In this document: positions 43,715-52,813 of the stretch, one piece after another | Position numbering within the stretch: position 1 is the stretch's first letter | Layout of the letters: each line of letters starts with the position of its first letter | From: Gammaproteobacteria bacterium | GTDB taxonomy: Bacteria > Pseudomonadota > Gammaproteobacteria > Burkholderiales > Rhodocyclaceae | DNA: 64,000 nucleotides | NCBI GenBank assembly: GCA_018825305.1 | Contig: JAHJEO010000020.1 | Location: forward strand, 37,737-101,736 | Direction of reading: 5' to 3' | Notes under the pieces: generated by a model | Told to the model about the DNA's origin: nothing | What the model saw: the letters and a program-made list of their open reading frames with translations, nothing else | The model's database searches: none | Position numbers and translations under genes: made by a program

Positions 43715-43790
43715 GGAGTCCCCCTGGGGCCAGGTTCGCGGCCGGATAGAATGCCTGCCTTAGATGGGCGTGGATGAAGAGAGTTCAAGC

Positions 43791-45035
43791 ATGCGTGTGG
43801 TGGTATTGGGTGCCGGCCTGGTCGGCGTGGCTTCGGCCTGGTATCTGCGCGATGCCGGCCATGAGGTGACGGTGATCGACCGCCAGCCGGAAGCGGCGCG
43901 GGAGACCAGCTTCGCCAACGGTGGCCAGATATCGACCAGCCATGCCGAGCCCTGGGCCAATCCCGGTGCGCCGCTGAAAATCCTCAAGTGGCTGGGGCGC
44001 GAGGACTCGCCGCTGCTGTGGCGGCTGCGCGCCGATCCGGCGCAGTGGGCCTGGGGGCTGCGCTTCCTCGGTCAATGCACGGCGGCGCGCACGCGCGCCA
44101 ATGTCGTCGCCATCCTGGCGCTGGCACTGGACAGCCGGGCGCGGCTGAAGGCCTTGCGGCGCGAACTCGACCTCCATTACGACGAACTCGGCCGCGGCAT
44201 CCTGCATCTGTACACGGATCAGCGGGAATTCGAGGCCGCCATCCCGCAGGCGGCGCTGATGCGCGAGTTCGGTTGCGAGCGTGAGGTCAGGACTGCGGCC
44301 GAATGCCTCGAAATCGAACCGGCGCTGCGCGATTCGCGAGTGCCCATCATCGGCGGTACCTATACCGCCGGCGACGAGTCGGGCGATGCCCGTGAATTCG
44401 TGTTGGCCATCGCCGCGCGCTGCGCCGCACGTGGCGTGACGTTTCGCTACGACTGTGCGGTCGCAGGGCTGGACGCGGCGGCTGGCAGCGTGACGGGCGT
44501 GCGCCTGGCCGGCGGCGAGCGCGTCGAGGCGGACGCCTATGTCGTGGCGCTGGGCAGCTATTCGCCACTGCTGCTGCGAATGCTGGACATCACGATTCCG
44601 GTCTATCCGGCCAAGGGTTATTCCATCACCGTCCCGCTCGATGACGACAGTGTTGCGCCGAGCGTAAGCCTGACCGATGATGGCGCCAAGCTGGTGTTCT
44701 CGCGCCTCGGCAATCGTCTGCGTGTCGCCGGAACTGCCGAATTCACCGGCTACGATACGTCGATCAACGCGGTGCGCTGCGCCGCCATCGCGCGGCGTGC
44801 CTTCACGCTGTTTCCCGGCGCCGGGCGCCGCGAGGGTATTGTCGAATGGGCGGGATTGCGGCCGGCTACGCCGGGCAACGTGCCGCTGGTTGGCCGCACG
44901 CGCCTGCTGAATCTGTTCGTCAATACCGGCCACGGTACCCTGGGCTGGACCATGGCCTGCGGCACTGGCGCACTGTTGGCCGACCTGGTGGCGGGACAGC
45001 CGCCAAGCATCGATCCCTTGCCCTACCGGCCCTAG
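43791..45035 (+). CDS. dadA: D-amino acid dehydrogenase DadA
   Basis: DadA is a membrane-associated FAD enzyme that oxidises D-amino acids (mainly D-Ala) to 2-oxo acids and feeds electrons to the quinone pool. The 414-aa protein has the FAD-binding VVVLGAGLVGVASAWYLRDAG, then ETSFANGGQISTSHAEPWANP, and the C-terminal WAGLRPATPGNVPLVG and NTGHGTLGWTMACG. The ATG at 43791 gives the standard N terminus. A VanX-type D-Ala-D-Ala dipeptidase is in the window but 13 kb away. Confidence 0.94.
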   Translation: MRVVVLGAGLVGVASAWYLRDAGHEVTVIDRQPEAARETSFANGGQISTSHAEPWANPGAPLKILKWLGREDSPLLWRLRADPAQWAWGLRFLGQCTAARTRANVVAILALALDSRARLKALRRELDLHYDELGRGILHLYTDQREFEAAIPQAALMREFGCEREVRTAAECLEIEPALRDSRVPIIGGTYTAGDESGDAREFVLAIAARCAARGVTFRYDCAVAGLDAAAGSVTGVRLAGGERVEADAYVVALGSYSPLLLRMLDITIPVYPAKGYSITVPLDDDSVAPSVSLTDDGAKLVFSRLGNRLRVAGTAEFTGYDTSINAVRCAAIARRAFTLFPGAGRREGIVEWAGLRPATPGNVPLVGRTRLLNLFVNTGHGTLGWTMACGTGALLADLVAGQPPSIDPLPYRP

Positions 45036-45043
45036 CCTTAGCC

Positions 45044-46885
45044 CTAGCCCTGGTCAGGCTCCTTGGCCATTTCGGCGGCGTCGAAGAAATGGAAACGGCC
45101 GCGACCGTTTTCCTTGGCGCGGTACATCGCGTGGTCGGCCAGGCGCAACAGCATGTCGGGCTCGGCGTCGTCGAAGGGATAGATGGCGACGCCGATGCTG
45201 GCCGAAATCCTCAGGGACAGGCCGGCGACGAGTATCGGGGCCGCCAGATCCTCGATCAGTCGCAGCAGGGCGATCTCGCATTCTTCCACGGTGTTGAGGT
45301 CGGAAAGCAGCAGGACGAACTCGTCGCCGCCCAAGCGCGCCGCGGTGTCGTCGGCGCGGATGGCGTTGCGCAGGCGCTGCGCCACCTGCGCCAGCAGCAG
45401 GTCGCCGACCTCGTGGCCATGCTGGTCATTGATGGGCTTGAAGCTGTCAAGATCGAGGAAACAGACCGCCAGCAGCTGTTTCTGCCGCCGGGCGCGGGCG
45501 ATCGCCTGATCGAGCCGGTCGGTCAGCAGAGTGCGGTTGGGCAGGCTGGTGAGCGCATCGAAGTTGGCCAGATGTTCCAGGTGGTGCTGGGTCTTCTTGA
45601 GGTCGGTGATGTCGGCATAGACGGCGACATAATGGGTGACCGTACCTGCCGGGTCCTTGACTGCGCTGATGTTGAGGAGGCCGGCGAAGGACTCGCCGTT
45701 TTTCCGGACGTTCCAGATTTCGCTGCGCCATTCGCCGCTCTGCTGCAGGGCGCGCCGCATCGACTGATAGAAGGCGGGTTCGTGGCGGCCGGATCGGAGC
45801 ACGGCCGGTGTCTTGCCCTCAAGGTCCGCCAGGGTATAGCCGGTGAGTCGGGTGAAGGCGCGGTTGATGGCGATCACGTGCTGCCTGGCATCCGTGACGA
45901 GGATGCCTTCCTGGGTATGCTCGAAGACGCTGGCCGCAAGCCGCAGTGATGTGTCTGCGGCCTCTTGCGCCTTCATTGCCAGCAGCAGGCGGCGGACCAG
46001 CCAGAAGCCGGCGAGGAGCATCAGGCCGACGACAATCGAGGCGCGCTTGGCATTCGTCCACCAGGGGGCGAGGATGGCATCCATGCTCTGGTTGGAGTTG
46101 ATCACGACCGGATAGGCCCGCAGCGTCGTGTAGCTGTAGAGACGCGAGGCGCCGTCGGAAACCGAGGTGGTCTCGAAGCTGCCCTGTTCGGCCTGAGGCA
46201 GGTGCGATGCGAAGAGGGGGGCCTGGAGGAAGCTGGTGCCGACGACTTCCTCGATGTGCGGCTGACGCAGCAGCAGGATGCCATCGCTGCGGAAGACGTT
46301 GACGCCGCTGCCCGGCAGGCGCAGCACGTTTTTGTAGAGTTCCTGGAAGTAGCTCGGCTGCAGGCGGGCAAAAACCACGCCCATGAAGGTGCCGTCGCTG
46401 CCGACAATTCTGCGCGACAGGACGACGGTCCATTCGTTGTCGCGCCGGCTCTTGAACGGCACGCTGACGAACATGCGGTTGTGCGGGTTGGCCTGAAGGA
46501 ACTTGAAGTGCTCGCGATCGGCGACATTGATGGGACTGACCGGATGCTGTGCACTGTCATTGACTATGTTGCCGCGGGCGTCGACCACGGCCAGCGCCCT
46601 GATCTGCGGTAACACGGTCGCATACGACCGGAGCAACTGGTGCACTTCCGGCGAAGACCAGTTGGACGTTGTGTCGAGGCCGTGCGCGACGCTCCCGATC
46701 GCCAGGTCGACTGCCTGCAGCGACCGTTCCAATTGTTCGGCCAGGGCGTAGTTGAGCGTGGTGAGCCGGTTGCGCGCTTCTTCGACGGTCTGCTGGCGCT
46801 CGTGCCAGATGTTCATGCCGATGATGACCGCAATGACCGCGCTGACGGCAGTGCTGACGAGAATCAGGACGCGGCTGGTTTTCAT
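45044..46885 (-). CDS. Membrane diguanylate cyclase with dCACHE and PAS domains
   Basis: A c-di-GMP synthase of 613 aa. It has an N-terminal helix (VLILVSTAVSAVIAVIIGM) and a periplasmic dCACHE-type sensor at about 35-275 (SPINVADREHFKFLQ, VPFKSRRDNEWTVVLSRRI). A second helix near 285-302 is followed by a PAS domain (FEHTQEGILVTDARQHVIAI) and a GGDEF domain at about 440-605. The active site RLGGDEFVLLL is intact and is preceded by an RADD inhibitory site five residues upstream, so product feedback is expected. The ligand is unknown. It converges on dadA with 8 bp between stops. Confidence 0.95.
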   Translation of the reverse strand: MKTSRVLILVSTAVSAVIAVIIGMNIWHERQQTVEEARNRLTTLNYALAEQLERSLQAVDLAIGSVAHGLDTTSNWSSPEVHQLLRSYATVLPQIRALAVVDARGNIVNDSAQHPVSPINVADREHFKFLQANPHNRMFVSVPFKSRRDNEWTVVLSRRIVGSDGTFMGVVFARLQPSYFQELYKNVLRLPGSGVNVFRSDGILLLRQPHIEEVVGTSFLQAPLFASHLPQAEQGSFETTSVSDGASRLYSYTTLRAYPVVINSNQSMDAILAPWWTNAKRASIVVGLMLLAGFWLVRRLLLAMKAQEAADTSLRLAASVFEHTQEGILVTDARQHVIAINRAFTRLTGYTLADLEGKTPAVLRSGRHEPAFYQSMRRALQQSGEWRSEIWNVRKNGESFAGLLNISAVKDPAGTVTHYVAVYADITDLKKTQHHLEHLANFDALTSLPNRTLLTDRLDQAIARARRQKQLLAVCFLDLDSFKPINDQHGHEVGDLLLAQVAQRLRNAIRADDTAARLGGDEFVLLLSDLNTVEECEIALLRLIEDLAAPILVAGLSLRISASIGVAIYPFDDAEPDMLLRLADHAMYRAKENGRGRFHFFDAAEMAKEPDQG

Positions 46886-46979
46886 TGGCTCCCCGCATGA
46901 GTACGAGTCGGGCCGTACCGCAGCCCGACGTCATCATACTACGCCGATGCCATATGCGCCGGGCCGGGCCCGGCGAGGC

Positions 46980-48146
46980 TCAGTGCAGGTGGCGCGGTGC
47001 CGATTCGGCCTGGTCTTCGGGCAGTTCGGCGTGCATCGGCTCGCCTTCGGCGTTGGGGTAGAGCGGGGCGCCGCAGTCGTCGCAGTATTCCAGCGGGAAA
47101 CGGTGGTCGAGCACCAATACATCACGGACGCCGACCTCGCTCAGCACCGATTCGATCTGCGTCGCCACTTCAGCAGCATCGTCCTCGTTGTCGAGTATCG
47201 GCCAGACCACGCCATGGATCACTTCGGCGGCATCGGACTTGGTGAAGCCGATACGGTACTCCTCCAGCTGGCGGTCGTCGTAGTAGGGGGCAATGATGCT
47301 GCGCAGATCGCTGGCCGCGAGGTTCAGTGTCGTTTGCAGGAAGGCCACCGCGGCGCGCAGCGAGTAGGGACGAGAGGCGCGGTCGGCTTCGCGGGCGGCG
47401 GCATGGTAGGCCTGCGGCAGCAGCACTTCGGTGGCGCAGGCCGGCAGCAGCGGGCGCATCGCATCGCCGCCCTGGGCGCGCCAGTGCTTGAGCACGTCGC
47501 TGCGGTTGGCGTCGTCCTCTTGCCAGCGGAACATCGGGGCGCCGTGCGGCGCGGCGACCGCAGCCAGCAGGTAGCGTGTGTCGGACAGGAATGGCACCGT
47601 CTCGGGCAACTGCTGCGGGTCGAGTTTGATGTCACGATTGTGCAGAGCCGCCTTGGCGAGCTTTTCGGCAAGCTGGGCGGTGTCGCAGTAGCTCTGCGGC
47701 AACTGGTCCGGGCTGAACAGGAAGTCGGCCAGACCGAGCTTGGCGTCGCCCGCCAGCACATGGCCGTGCAACTGCGCCCGCACGCTGGCGAGGCTTTCGG
47801 CGGCGATCGGGCCGGAGGGAATGGTGAACCGCGACCAGGCCAGCACCGGCACGGCGATCAGCAGCACATCGGCGGATTCGGTGCGGCGGATCTCGCTGCA
47901 CGACTCGACCATGTCGGCCAGCTCGTCGTAGGGACGGCCGCCGGTGGCATAGAGCTGGTCGAGCGCGGCGTTGATCGCGGTTTCGTCGCCGCCGTCAAGC
48001 AGGCGATCAACCAGCGCACCCATGCGTGCTTCCCAGAAGGCATCTTCGAGCCGGCTCGCGGACTGCGACAACTGGCCGGCGAGGCGGATCAGTTGTTCGG
48101 TGTCGGGGGTCTGCTTGGTGCGGCGGGCGAAGCGGGTGCGTTTCAT
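46980..48146 (-). CDS. DUF2863-family protein
   Basis: A 388-aa cytoplasmic protein of DUF2863, a family largely confined to betaproteobacteria and of unknown function. It begins MKRTRFARRTKQTPDTEQLI and contains ESADVLLIAVPVLAWSRFTI and DVLVLDHRFPLEYCDDCGAP, with a C-terminal CxxC that may bind metal. No membrane segments are seen. The gene is monocistronic, with a GC-rich palindrome (CCGGGCCGGGCCCGG) just downstream that may end its transcript. Confidence 0.88.
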   Translation of the reverse strand: MKRTRFARRTKQTPDTEQLIRLAGQLSQSASRLEDAFWEARMGALVDRLLDGGDETAINAALDQLYATGGRPYDELADMVESCSEIRRTESADVLLIAVPVLAWSRFTIPSGPIAAESLASVRAQLHGHVLAGDAKLGLADFLFSPDQLPQSYCDTAQLAEKLAKAALHNRDIKLDPQQLPETVPFLSDTRYLLAAVAAPHGAPMFRWQEDDANRSDVLKHWRAQGGDAMRPLLPACATEVLLPQAYHAAAREADRASRPYSLRAAVAFLQTTLNLAASDLRSIIAPYYDDRQLEEYRIGFTKSDAAEVIHGVVWPILDNEDDAAEVATQIESVLSEVGVRDVLVLDHRFPLEYCDDCGAPLYPNAEGEPMHAELPEDQAESAPRHLH

Positions 48147-48225
48147 GGGGTGTGCTGCGTGAGGCGGATCGAGGGTGAATTCTACCGCGTGCCGATGTGC
48201 CTACACGCCTACAATGCCGCCCGAC

Positions 48226-48606
48226 ATGGATGCGCCCGAAACCGCCCCCCGCTCCGCCCCCCTCAGCCCCTGCCAGTCCTGCGGCGCCTGCTGCGCCACT
48301 TATCGCGTCAATTTCTGCTGCGACGAACTCGACGACAGGGGCGGCAGCGTGCCGGCGGGCCTCGCCGAGCAGGTGACTTCGGTCATGGCCTGCATGCGCG
48401 GCACCGGTGCTGCGCCCGTGCGCTGCGTCGTGCTGCGCGGCGAGATCGGGCGGGCGGTGTCCTGCGCCATCTACGAGTTCCGTCCCAGCCCCTGCCGAGA
48501 GTTCGGGCCGCTGGCCGCCGTCGGCCAGGGCGACGATGCCTGCAACGATGCCCGCCGCCGCCACGGTCTGCCGCTGCTCGGCGGCGCCGTGGCGCCGTGC
48601 CGCTAG
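48226..48606 (+). CDS. YkgJ-family cysteine cluster protein
   Basis: A protein of about 126 aa with the YkgJ/CxxCxxCC zinc- or iron-binding cluster, SPCQSCGACCATYRV, and further Cys at FCCDELDD, SCAIYEFRPSPCREFG and DACND. The role of the family is unknown. The ATG at 48226 was preferred; 48214 is also in frame. The last codons (VAPCR) and the stop lie in a copy of the dispersed repeat. It runs into an EamA gene 18 bp later. Confidence 0.87.
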   Translation: MDAPETAPRSAPLSPCQSCGACCATYRVNFCCDELDDRGGSVPAGLAEQVTSVMACMRGTGAAPVRCVVLRGEIGRAVSCAIYEFRPSPCREFGPLAAVGQGDDACNDARRRHGLPLLGGAVAPCR

Positions 48607-48617
48607 CGCCGAGTTTT
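48593..48617 (-). repeat. Dispersed 25-bp repeat, copy 10 (end of ykgJ-like gene)
   Basis: On the minus strand it differs from consensus at two positions. It spans the stop codon of the YkgJ gene and ends 7 bp before the next start. Confidence 0.8.
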
Positions 48618-48623
48618 TCTCGA

Positions 48624-49514
48624 ATGAACGCCCGCCTTGCCCCCGGCCCCGCCGCCTTCGCCCTGATGGTGCTGCTTTGCGCCGTCTGGGGCTTCCAGCA
48701 GGTGGCGATCAAGATCGCCAGTGCCGGCGTCGGCCCGATCCTGCAGGTCGGGCTGCGCTCGCTCGTCGCCGGTGTGCTGGTGTTCGCCTGGATCCGCCTG
48801 CGTGGCCAGACCCTCGGCAGCCGCGACGGCTCGCTCGTGCCGGGCCTGGTCGCCGGTCTGCTGTTTGCGCTGGAATTCCTCTGCATTTTCATCGGGCTCG
48901 GCCATACCAGCGCCTCGCGCATGATCGTGTTTCTCTACACCGCGCCGTGCTTCACCGTGCTCGGCCTGCATTTCTTCGTGGCGGGCGAGCGCATCGGCTT
49001 GCGCCATCTCGGCGGCGTCGTTCTTGCCTTCGGCGGCATCGCGCTCGCCTTCGGCGACGAATCGCGCAGCGGCTACTGGCTCGGCGACGCGCTCGGCCTG
49101 CTGGCGGCCATCCTCTGGGCTGCCACCACGGTGGTGATCCGGGGCAGCGCGCTGGCCCGCGTCAGCGCCGGCAAGGTGCTGCTCTATCAGCTCGGCGTGT
49201 CGGCGCTGGTCACGCTGCCGCTGGCGGCACTGGCGGGAGAAGGCCTGCCGTCCGCCGCGGCGCTGACCGCCCCGGTGCTGCTGGCGCTCGGCTATCAGGC
49301 GCTGATCGTCGCCTTCGCCAGCTATCTGGCCTGGTTCTGGCTGCTGACCCAGTTCCTGGCCAGCCGGCTGATGGTGTTTTCCTTCCTGACGCCACTGTTC
49401 GGCGTGGCCTTCGGCGTGGCGCTGCTGGGCGAGCGCTTGAGCCTGCTGTTCGGGCTGGCGGCGGCGCTGGTGGTGGCCGGAATCCTCCTGGTGAACATCC
49501 CGGCCAGAAAATAG
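48624..49514 (+). CDS. EamA/DMT-family transporter
   Basis: A second drug/metabolite transporter, 296 aa, with ten hydrophobic helices in two EamA repeats. The first is LMVLLCAVWGFQQVAIKIAS and the second starts at LGDALGLLAAILWAATTVVI. The last helix motif is GVALLGERLSLLFGLAAALVV. It starts at the ATG at 48624, where the ribosome binding site is weak. Substrate unknown. It ends 55 bp before lexA. Confidence 0.92.
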   Translation: MNARLAPGPAAFALMVLLCAVWGFQQVAIKIASAGVGPILQVGLRSLVAGVLVFAWIRLRGQTLGSRDGSLVPGLVAGLLFALEFLCIFIGLGHTSASRMIVFLYTAPCFTVLGLHFFVAGERIGLRHLGGVVLAFGGIALAFGDESRSGYWLGDALGLLAAILWAATTVVIRGSALARVSAGKVLLYQLGVSALVTLPLAALAGEGLPSAAALTAPVLLALGYQALIVAFASYLAWFWLLTQFLASRLMVFSFLTPLFGVAFGVALLGERLSLLFGLAAALVVAGILLVNIPARK

Positions 49515-49533
49515 GGCTTGCCTTTTGGCTGGG

Positions 49534-49553
49534 TACTGTATAAAAATACAGTA
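49534..49553. promoter_or_regulatory. LexA box upstream of lexA-imuA-imuB
   Basis: TACTGTATAAAAATACAGTA is a perfect palindrome at its ends with the SOS consensus CTGT-N8-ACAG (49536-49551). It overlaps a TATAAA -10 element and lies 15 bp before the lexA start. LexA should repress its own operon from here. Confidence 0.93.
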
Positions 49554-49568
49554 CCAAAGGAGGTGGTC

Positions 49569-50165
49569 ATGGCCGATTCGCTCACTCCCCGGCAACGGGA
49601 AATCCTCGATTTCATCCGCAGCACCCTCGAAGTGCTGGGTGCGCCGCCGACGCGGGCCGAGATCTGCGGCGCCTTCGGCTTCGCCTCGCCCAATGCCGCC
49701 GAGGAACACCTGAAGGTGCTGGCGAAAAAAGGCGCCATCGTGCTCGAGCCCGGCGCGGCGCGAGGCATCCGCCTGGTCGAGCAGCTCGGCCTGCCGCTGA
49801 TCGGCTCGGTGGCGGCCGGCAGCCCCATCCTCGCCGTCGAAAACCAGCTCGGCCGTATCCAGTTCGACCCCGGCATGTTCGCGCCGCGCGCCGACTACCT
49901 GCTCAAGGTGCGCGGCAACAGCATGGTCGACGCCGGCATTCTCGATGGCGACCTGCTGGCGGTGCACAAGACCGTCGAGGCCCGCTCGGGCCAAATCGTG
50001 GTGGCGCGGCTCGGCGACGATGTCACCGTCAAGCGGCTGAGGAAGACGGGTCGCCGCATCGAACTCGTCGCCGAGAATCCAGACTACGCCCCCATTGTGG
50101 TCGATGGTCCGCTGGCGATCGAAGGCCTCGCCGTCGGCTTGATCCGCAACGGCATGCCGCGATGA
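49569..50165 (+). CDS. lexA: LexA repressor (LexA2 type, SOS mutagenesis cassette)
   Basis: LexA represses SOS genes and self-cleaves when RecA is activated. The 198-aa protein has the winged-helix DNA-binding domain ([20 protein letters not shown]) and the cleavage site Ala-Gly in [11 protein letters not shown]. The S24 peptidase domain has nucleophile Ser in [10 protein letters not shown] and Lys in [14 protein letters not shown] at 49559-49563 precedes the ATG. It is the first gene of a lexA-imuA-imuB operon, overlapping imuA by 4 bp, and has its own operator. Confidence 0.95.
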   Translation: MADSLTPRQREILDFIRSTLEVLGAPPTRAEICGAFGFASPNAAEEHLKVLAKKGAIVLEPGAARGIRLVEQLGLPLIGSVAAGSPILAVENQLGRIQFDPGMFAPRADYLLKVRGNSMVDAGILDGDLLAVHKTVEARSGQIVVARLGDDVTVKRLRKTGRRIELVAENPDYAPIVVDGPLAIEGLAVGLIRNGMPR

Positions 50166-50899
50166 GTGCCCTGGCCGAAGTCCTGTTGCGGCCCGACATC
50201 CGCCGTGGCGACCAGTTCGCCGTGGCGCCAGCGCACCCCGCAGGATGTGCCCTTGGGGTGCCGACTTTTGCCAGCGGCTTCGCCGCGCTCGATGCAGAAC
50301 TGCCAGGCGGTGGCTGGCCGCGTGGCGCGCTGACCGAAATCCTCGTCGATGGCCACGGCCTGGGCGAACTGTCGCTGCTGTTGCCGGCCCTGCGCGGCTT
50401 GCGCGCCGGCGGCGACTGGGTGCTGGCCATCGCGCCGCCCGACGGCAATTGCACACTGCACGCCCCGGCCTGGGCTGCCGCCGGCGTCGACCTGGAACGT
50501 CTTGCCGTAGTCTCGCCTGCTGCCGCGCGCGATGCCCTGTGGGCTGCCGAGCAGGCCCTGCTGAGCGGTGCGCCGCAGGCCGTGCTGTGCTGGAGCGCGG
50601 CTGCCGACAGCCGCGCCGTGCGCCGGCTGCAGGTCGCCGCAGCACAAGGCGGGCAGGGCGGGGCCGTCGCCTTCCTGTTCCGGCCGCTGCGCTGCGCCCG
50701 CGAACCGTCCGCCGCTGCCTTGCGCCTGAGCCTCGCTGCCGCACCGCAAGGGGCGCTGGCCGTCACCATCCTCAAGCGGCGCGGGCCGCCGCTGGCCGAG
50801 CCGATCGTGCTTGCGCTGCCGCGCCCCGCCGCCTGGCGCAACCATGTCTCCTCTCTGGCTGGCGCTACACCTGCCGTCCGCAGCCTCTGCGCGGCCTGA
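50162..50899 (+). CDS. imuA: Translesion synthesis-associated protein ImuA
   Basis: ImuA is a RecA-like fold accessory of the damage-inducible mutasome with ImuB and the polymerase DnaE2. The 245-aa protein has [21 protein letters not shown] and [20 protein letters not shown], the family start, and a RecA-like core. Near the N terminus, [16 protein letters not shown] is encoded by a dispersed repeat that is itself interrupted by a 27-nt hairpin insert. The gene overlaps lexA at its start and imuB at its end (56 bp). It should be SOS-induced. Confidence 0.9.
   Translation: MSALAEVLLRPDIRRGDQFAVAPAHPAGCALGVPTFASGFAALDAELPGGGWPRGALTEILVDGHGLGELSLLLPALRGLRAGGDWVLAIAPPDGNCTLHAPAWAAAGVDLERLAVVSPAAARDALWAAEQALLSGAPQAVLCWSAAADSRAVRRLQVAAAQGGQGGAVAFLFRPLRCAREPSAAALRLSLAAAPQGALAVTILKRRGPPLAEPIVLALPRPAAWRNHVSSLAGATPAVRSLCAA
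50218..50269 (-). repeat. Dispersed repeat, copy 11, split by a 27-nt hairpin insert (in imuA)
   Basis: CGCCGTGGCGCCAGCG (50218-50233) and CCGACTTTT (50261-50269) together rebuild the inverted 25-bp repeat with one mismatch and no lost or duplicated base. The intervening 27 nt start CACCCC and end GGGGTG, forming an inverted-repeat-ended insert that keeps the frame. Confidence 0.8.
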
Positions 50900-52172
50900 A
50901 TCGCCCGGGTCGCCCGGGTCGCCAGAGTCGACCGAGTCACTTGGGGGGCTGGCGTGCTGGGCGGGCAGCTTCACGCCGCGCCTGAGCCTGGCGCCACCGG
51001 CTGGCCTGCTGCTCGAAATTGGCGGCTGCCTGCGCTTATGGGGCGGGCTGGATCGCTTGCTCGATGCGGTGCTGGCCGGCCTCGAAGTGCAAGGCCATGA
51101 GGCCGCGCTGGCGAGCGCGCCTTCGCCGCAGGCTGCCCTGTGGCTTGCCCGGTGCACAACCCATACGCATTGCACCGACATCGATTCCATGCACGCCAGG
51201 CTCGATGCCCTGCCTATCGCCAGCATCGACCTGGATGTCGCCGCGCGCGAAAAGCTGCAGCGCTTCGGCGCTCGCACCCTGGGCGATGCGCGCCGACTGC
51301 CGCGGGACGGGCTGGCGCGGCGCATCGGCATGGCTGCCGTGCTGACCATCGCCCGCGCCTACGGCGAGGCGGTCGATCCGCGGCCGGATTTCGTGTTTCC
51401 CGAGAATTTCTCGCAGTCGCTTGAATTGCCGGCGGCGGTCGAGGTGGCGCCCACGCTGCTGTTTGTCGCCCGCCGCCTGACCGCCGCCCTGGCCGGCTGG
51501 CTCGCGGCGCGCCAGGCCGGAGTCGCCGAATGCGTGCTGGAGTTGGCTCACTCGTCGCGCGAGACGACATATCTGGTCCTGCGTTTCGCCGAAGCCACGC
51601 GTGACGCGCAGCGCTTCGAGCGCGTGTTGCGCGAGCGGCTCGAACGACTGGCCTTGGCCGGGCCGGTCACGGTGTTGCGCCTGGCGGCTGCCGCCGTCGA
51701 GCCGCTGCCGGGGCAAAGCGGCACCCTCTTCGACGGTGCCGGTCGCGCGGCCACGGCCATGGCTGCTCTGAGCGAACGCTTGCGCGCTCGCCTCGGCGAG
51801 GCAGGCGTTTTCCGCCTGGCGACCCATGCCGATCATCGGCCGGAGTGCGCGACGCAAAAAGTCGGCGCCGGCGGGACGGCGCCCGTGGTATCCGGCCGTG
51901 TCGCCGCTACGCCGCCGCGGCCTTTCTGGCTGCTCGATCGGCCCGAAGCTCTGGCAGAGGTGGCCGGCCGGCCTTATCGGCGAGGCCCGCTCAGACTGGT
52001 TTCCGGCTGTGAGCGCATCGAGTCCGGCTGGTGGGATGCCGGCGAGGCAGAAAGCTTCGGCGACATCCGCCGCGACTATTTTGTAGCCCTGACGCCGGAT
52101 GCGCGCTGGGCCTGGGTATTCCGCGAGCTACGCGCGCCCGGCGGCTGGTATCTCCATGGCTGGTTCGCCTGA
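50844..52172 (+). CDS. imuB: ImuB, Y-family polymerase-like mutasome protein
   Basis: ImuB is a catalytically inactive DinB homologue that links ImuA and the beta clamp to the error-prone polymerase DnaE2. The 442-aa product opens [14 protein letters not shown] and has the Y-family core with LLLEIGGCLRLWGGLDRLLD and AREKLQRFGARTLGDARRLP. The C-terminal ImuB domain ends PGGWYLHGWFA. The ATG at 50844 lies inside imuA. A low-complexity insert ([14 protein letters not shown]) comes from tandem CGCCCGGGT units near 50901-50940. A dispersed repeat copy encodes QKVGAGGTAPV. No dnaE2 follows. Confidence 0.9.
   Translation: MSPLWLALHLPSAASARPESPGSPGSPESTESLGGLACWAGSFTPRLSLAPPAGLLLEIGGCLRLWGGLDRLLDAVLAGLEVQGHEAALASAPSPQAALWLARCTTHTHCTDIDSMHARLDALPIASIDLDVAAREKLQRFGARTLGDARRLPRDGLARRIGMAAVLTIARAYGEAVDPRPDFVFPENFSQSLELPAAVEVAPTLLFVARRLTAALAGWLAARQAGVAECVLELAHSSRETTYLVLRFAEATRDAQRFERVLRERLERLALAGPVTVLRLAAAAVEPLPGQSGTLFDGAGRAATAMAALSERLRARLGEAGVFRLATHADHRPECATQKVGAGGTAPVVSGRVAATPPRPFWLLDRPEALAEVAGRPYRRGPLRLVSGCERIESGWWDAGEAESFGDIRRDYFVALTPDARWAWVFRELRAPGGWYLHGWFA
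51857..51881 (+). repeat. Dispersed 25-bp repeat, copy 12 (in imuB)
   Basis: Two mismatches to consensus; in frame, encoding KVGAGGTA in a linker before the C-terminal domain. Confidence 0.85.
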
Positions 52173-52184
52173 CCGTGGGGAGCG

Positions 52185-52586
52185 TCAGCCGGCCAGCGTC
52201 AGGCCCAGGCCAGCAATTGCGACGAGGCCGGTCACCGCGATGGCCGCCGCCAGCCACAGTCCCCGCACCCGCTGAACTTCGATGCGCCGGATCAACTGGG
52301 CGTTCTGTTCGGCCAGCGCCTTGATCAGCTCCGACGAGGCGAACATCTGCTCGTGCAGTTCTGCCGCATCCGCCTTTACCGCGGCGAGCTGTCGGCGCAA
52401 CGCGGCGATGGATTGTCCATCCGGCGCGACCGCCGGGCTTTCATTCTCAATCTCGGCTTCTGCCTTCGGCGCCTTGTTGCCGATATTGCTCCAGAGTTTT
52501 TTCGCTCCGTCGGCAACCTTCGGCGCATTGCTGATGACGTCCCCCCACGGAACGACCTTCAATACCGCAAGCCAGGGAATGGCCAT
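52185..52586 (-). CDS. Hypothetical protein with coiled coil and C-terminal membrane helix
   Basis: An unrecognised 133-aa protein. The N-terminal third (MAIPWLAVLKVVPWGDVISN) is amphipathic. Residues about 55-105 form a probable coiled coil (LRRQLAAVKADAAELHEQMF), and the C terminus is a membrane helix (LWLAAAIAVTGLVAIAGLGL). AAAGG lies 6-7 bp before the ATG at 52586. It is tail-anchored in appearance. It converges on imuB with 12 bp between stops and is unrelated to the SOS cassette by context. Confidence 0.7.
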   Translation of the reverse strand: MAIPWLAVLKVVPWGDVISNAPKVADGAKKLWSNIGNKAPKAEAEIENESPAVAPDGQSIAALRRQLAAVKADAAELHEQMFASSELIKALAEQNAQLIRRIEVQRVRGLWLAAAIAVTGLVAIAGLGLTLAG

Positions 52587-52813
52587 GGCGGAGCCTTTCT
52601 GGAAAATGAAGTCGATGGAATTTGCAGCGCTGCGACCCCAGAGCTGCCACCTGAGCGGAATGTAACCCGATTGCGGCCGCGGCGCAGCCCATCGCGGATC
52701 TGGTCGCAATCGCGGTTGCCGTTTGCCGTATTTCCGATGCTGCGGTAACTTAGCCCGCCTTGTTGTCGTGACACCTTGCCCTGCGTGGGCACCTGACCAT
52801 TTCTGGAGTCGCC

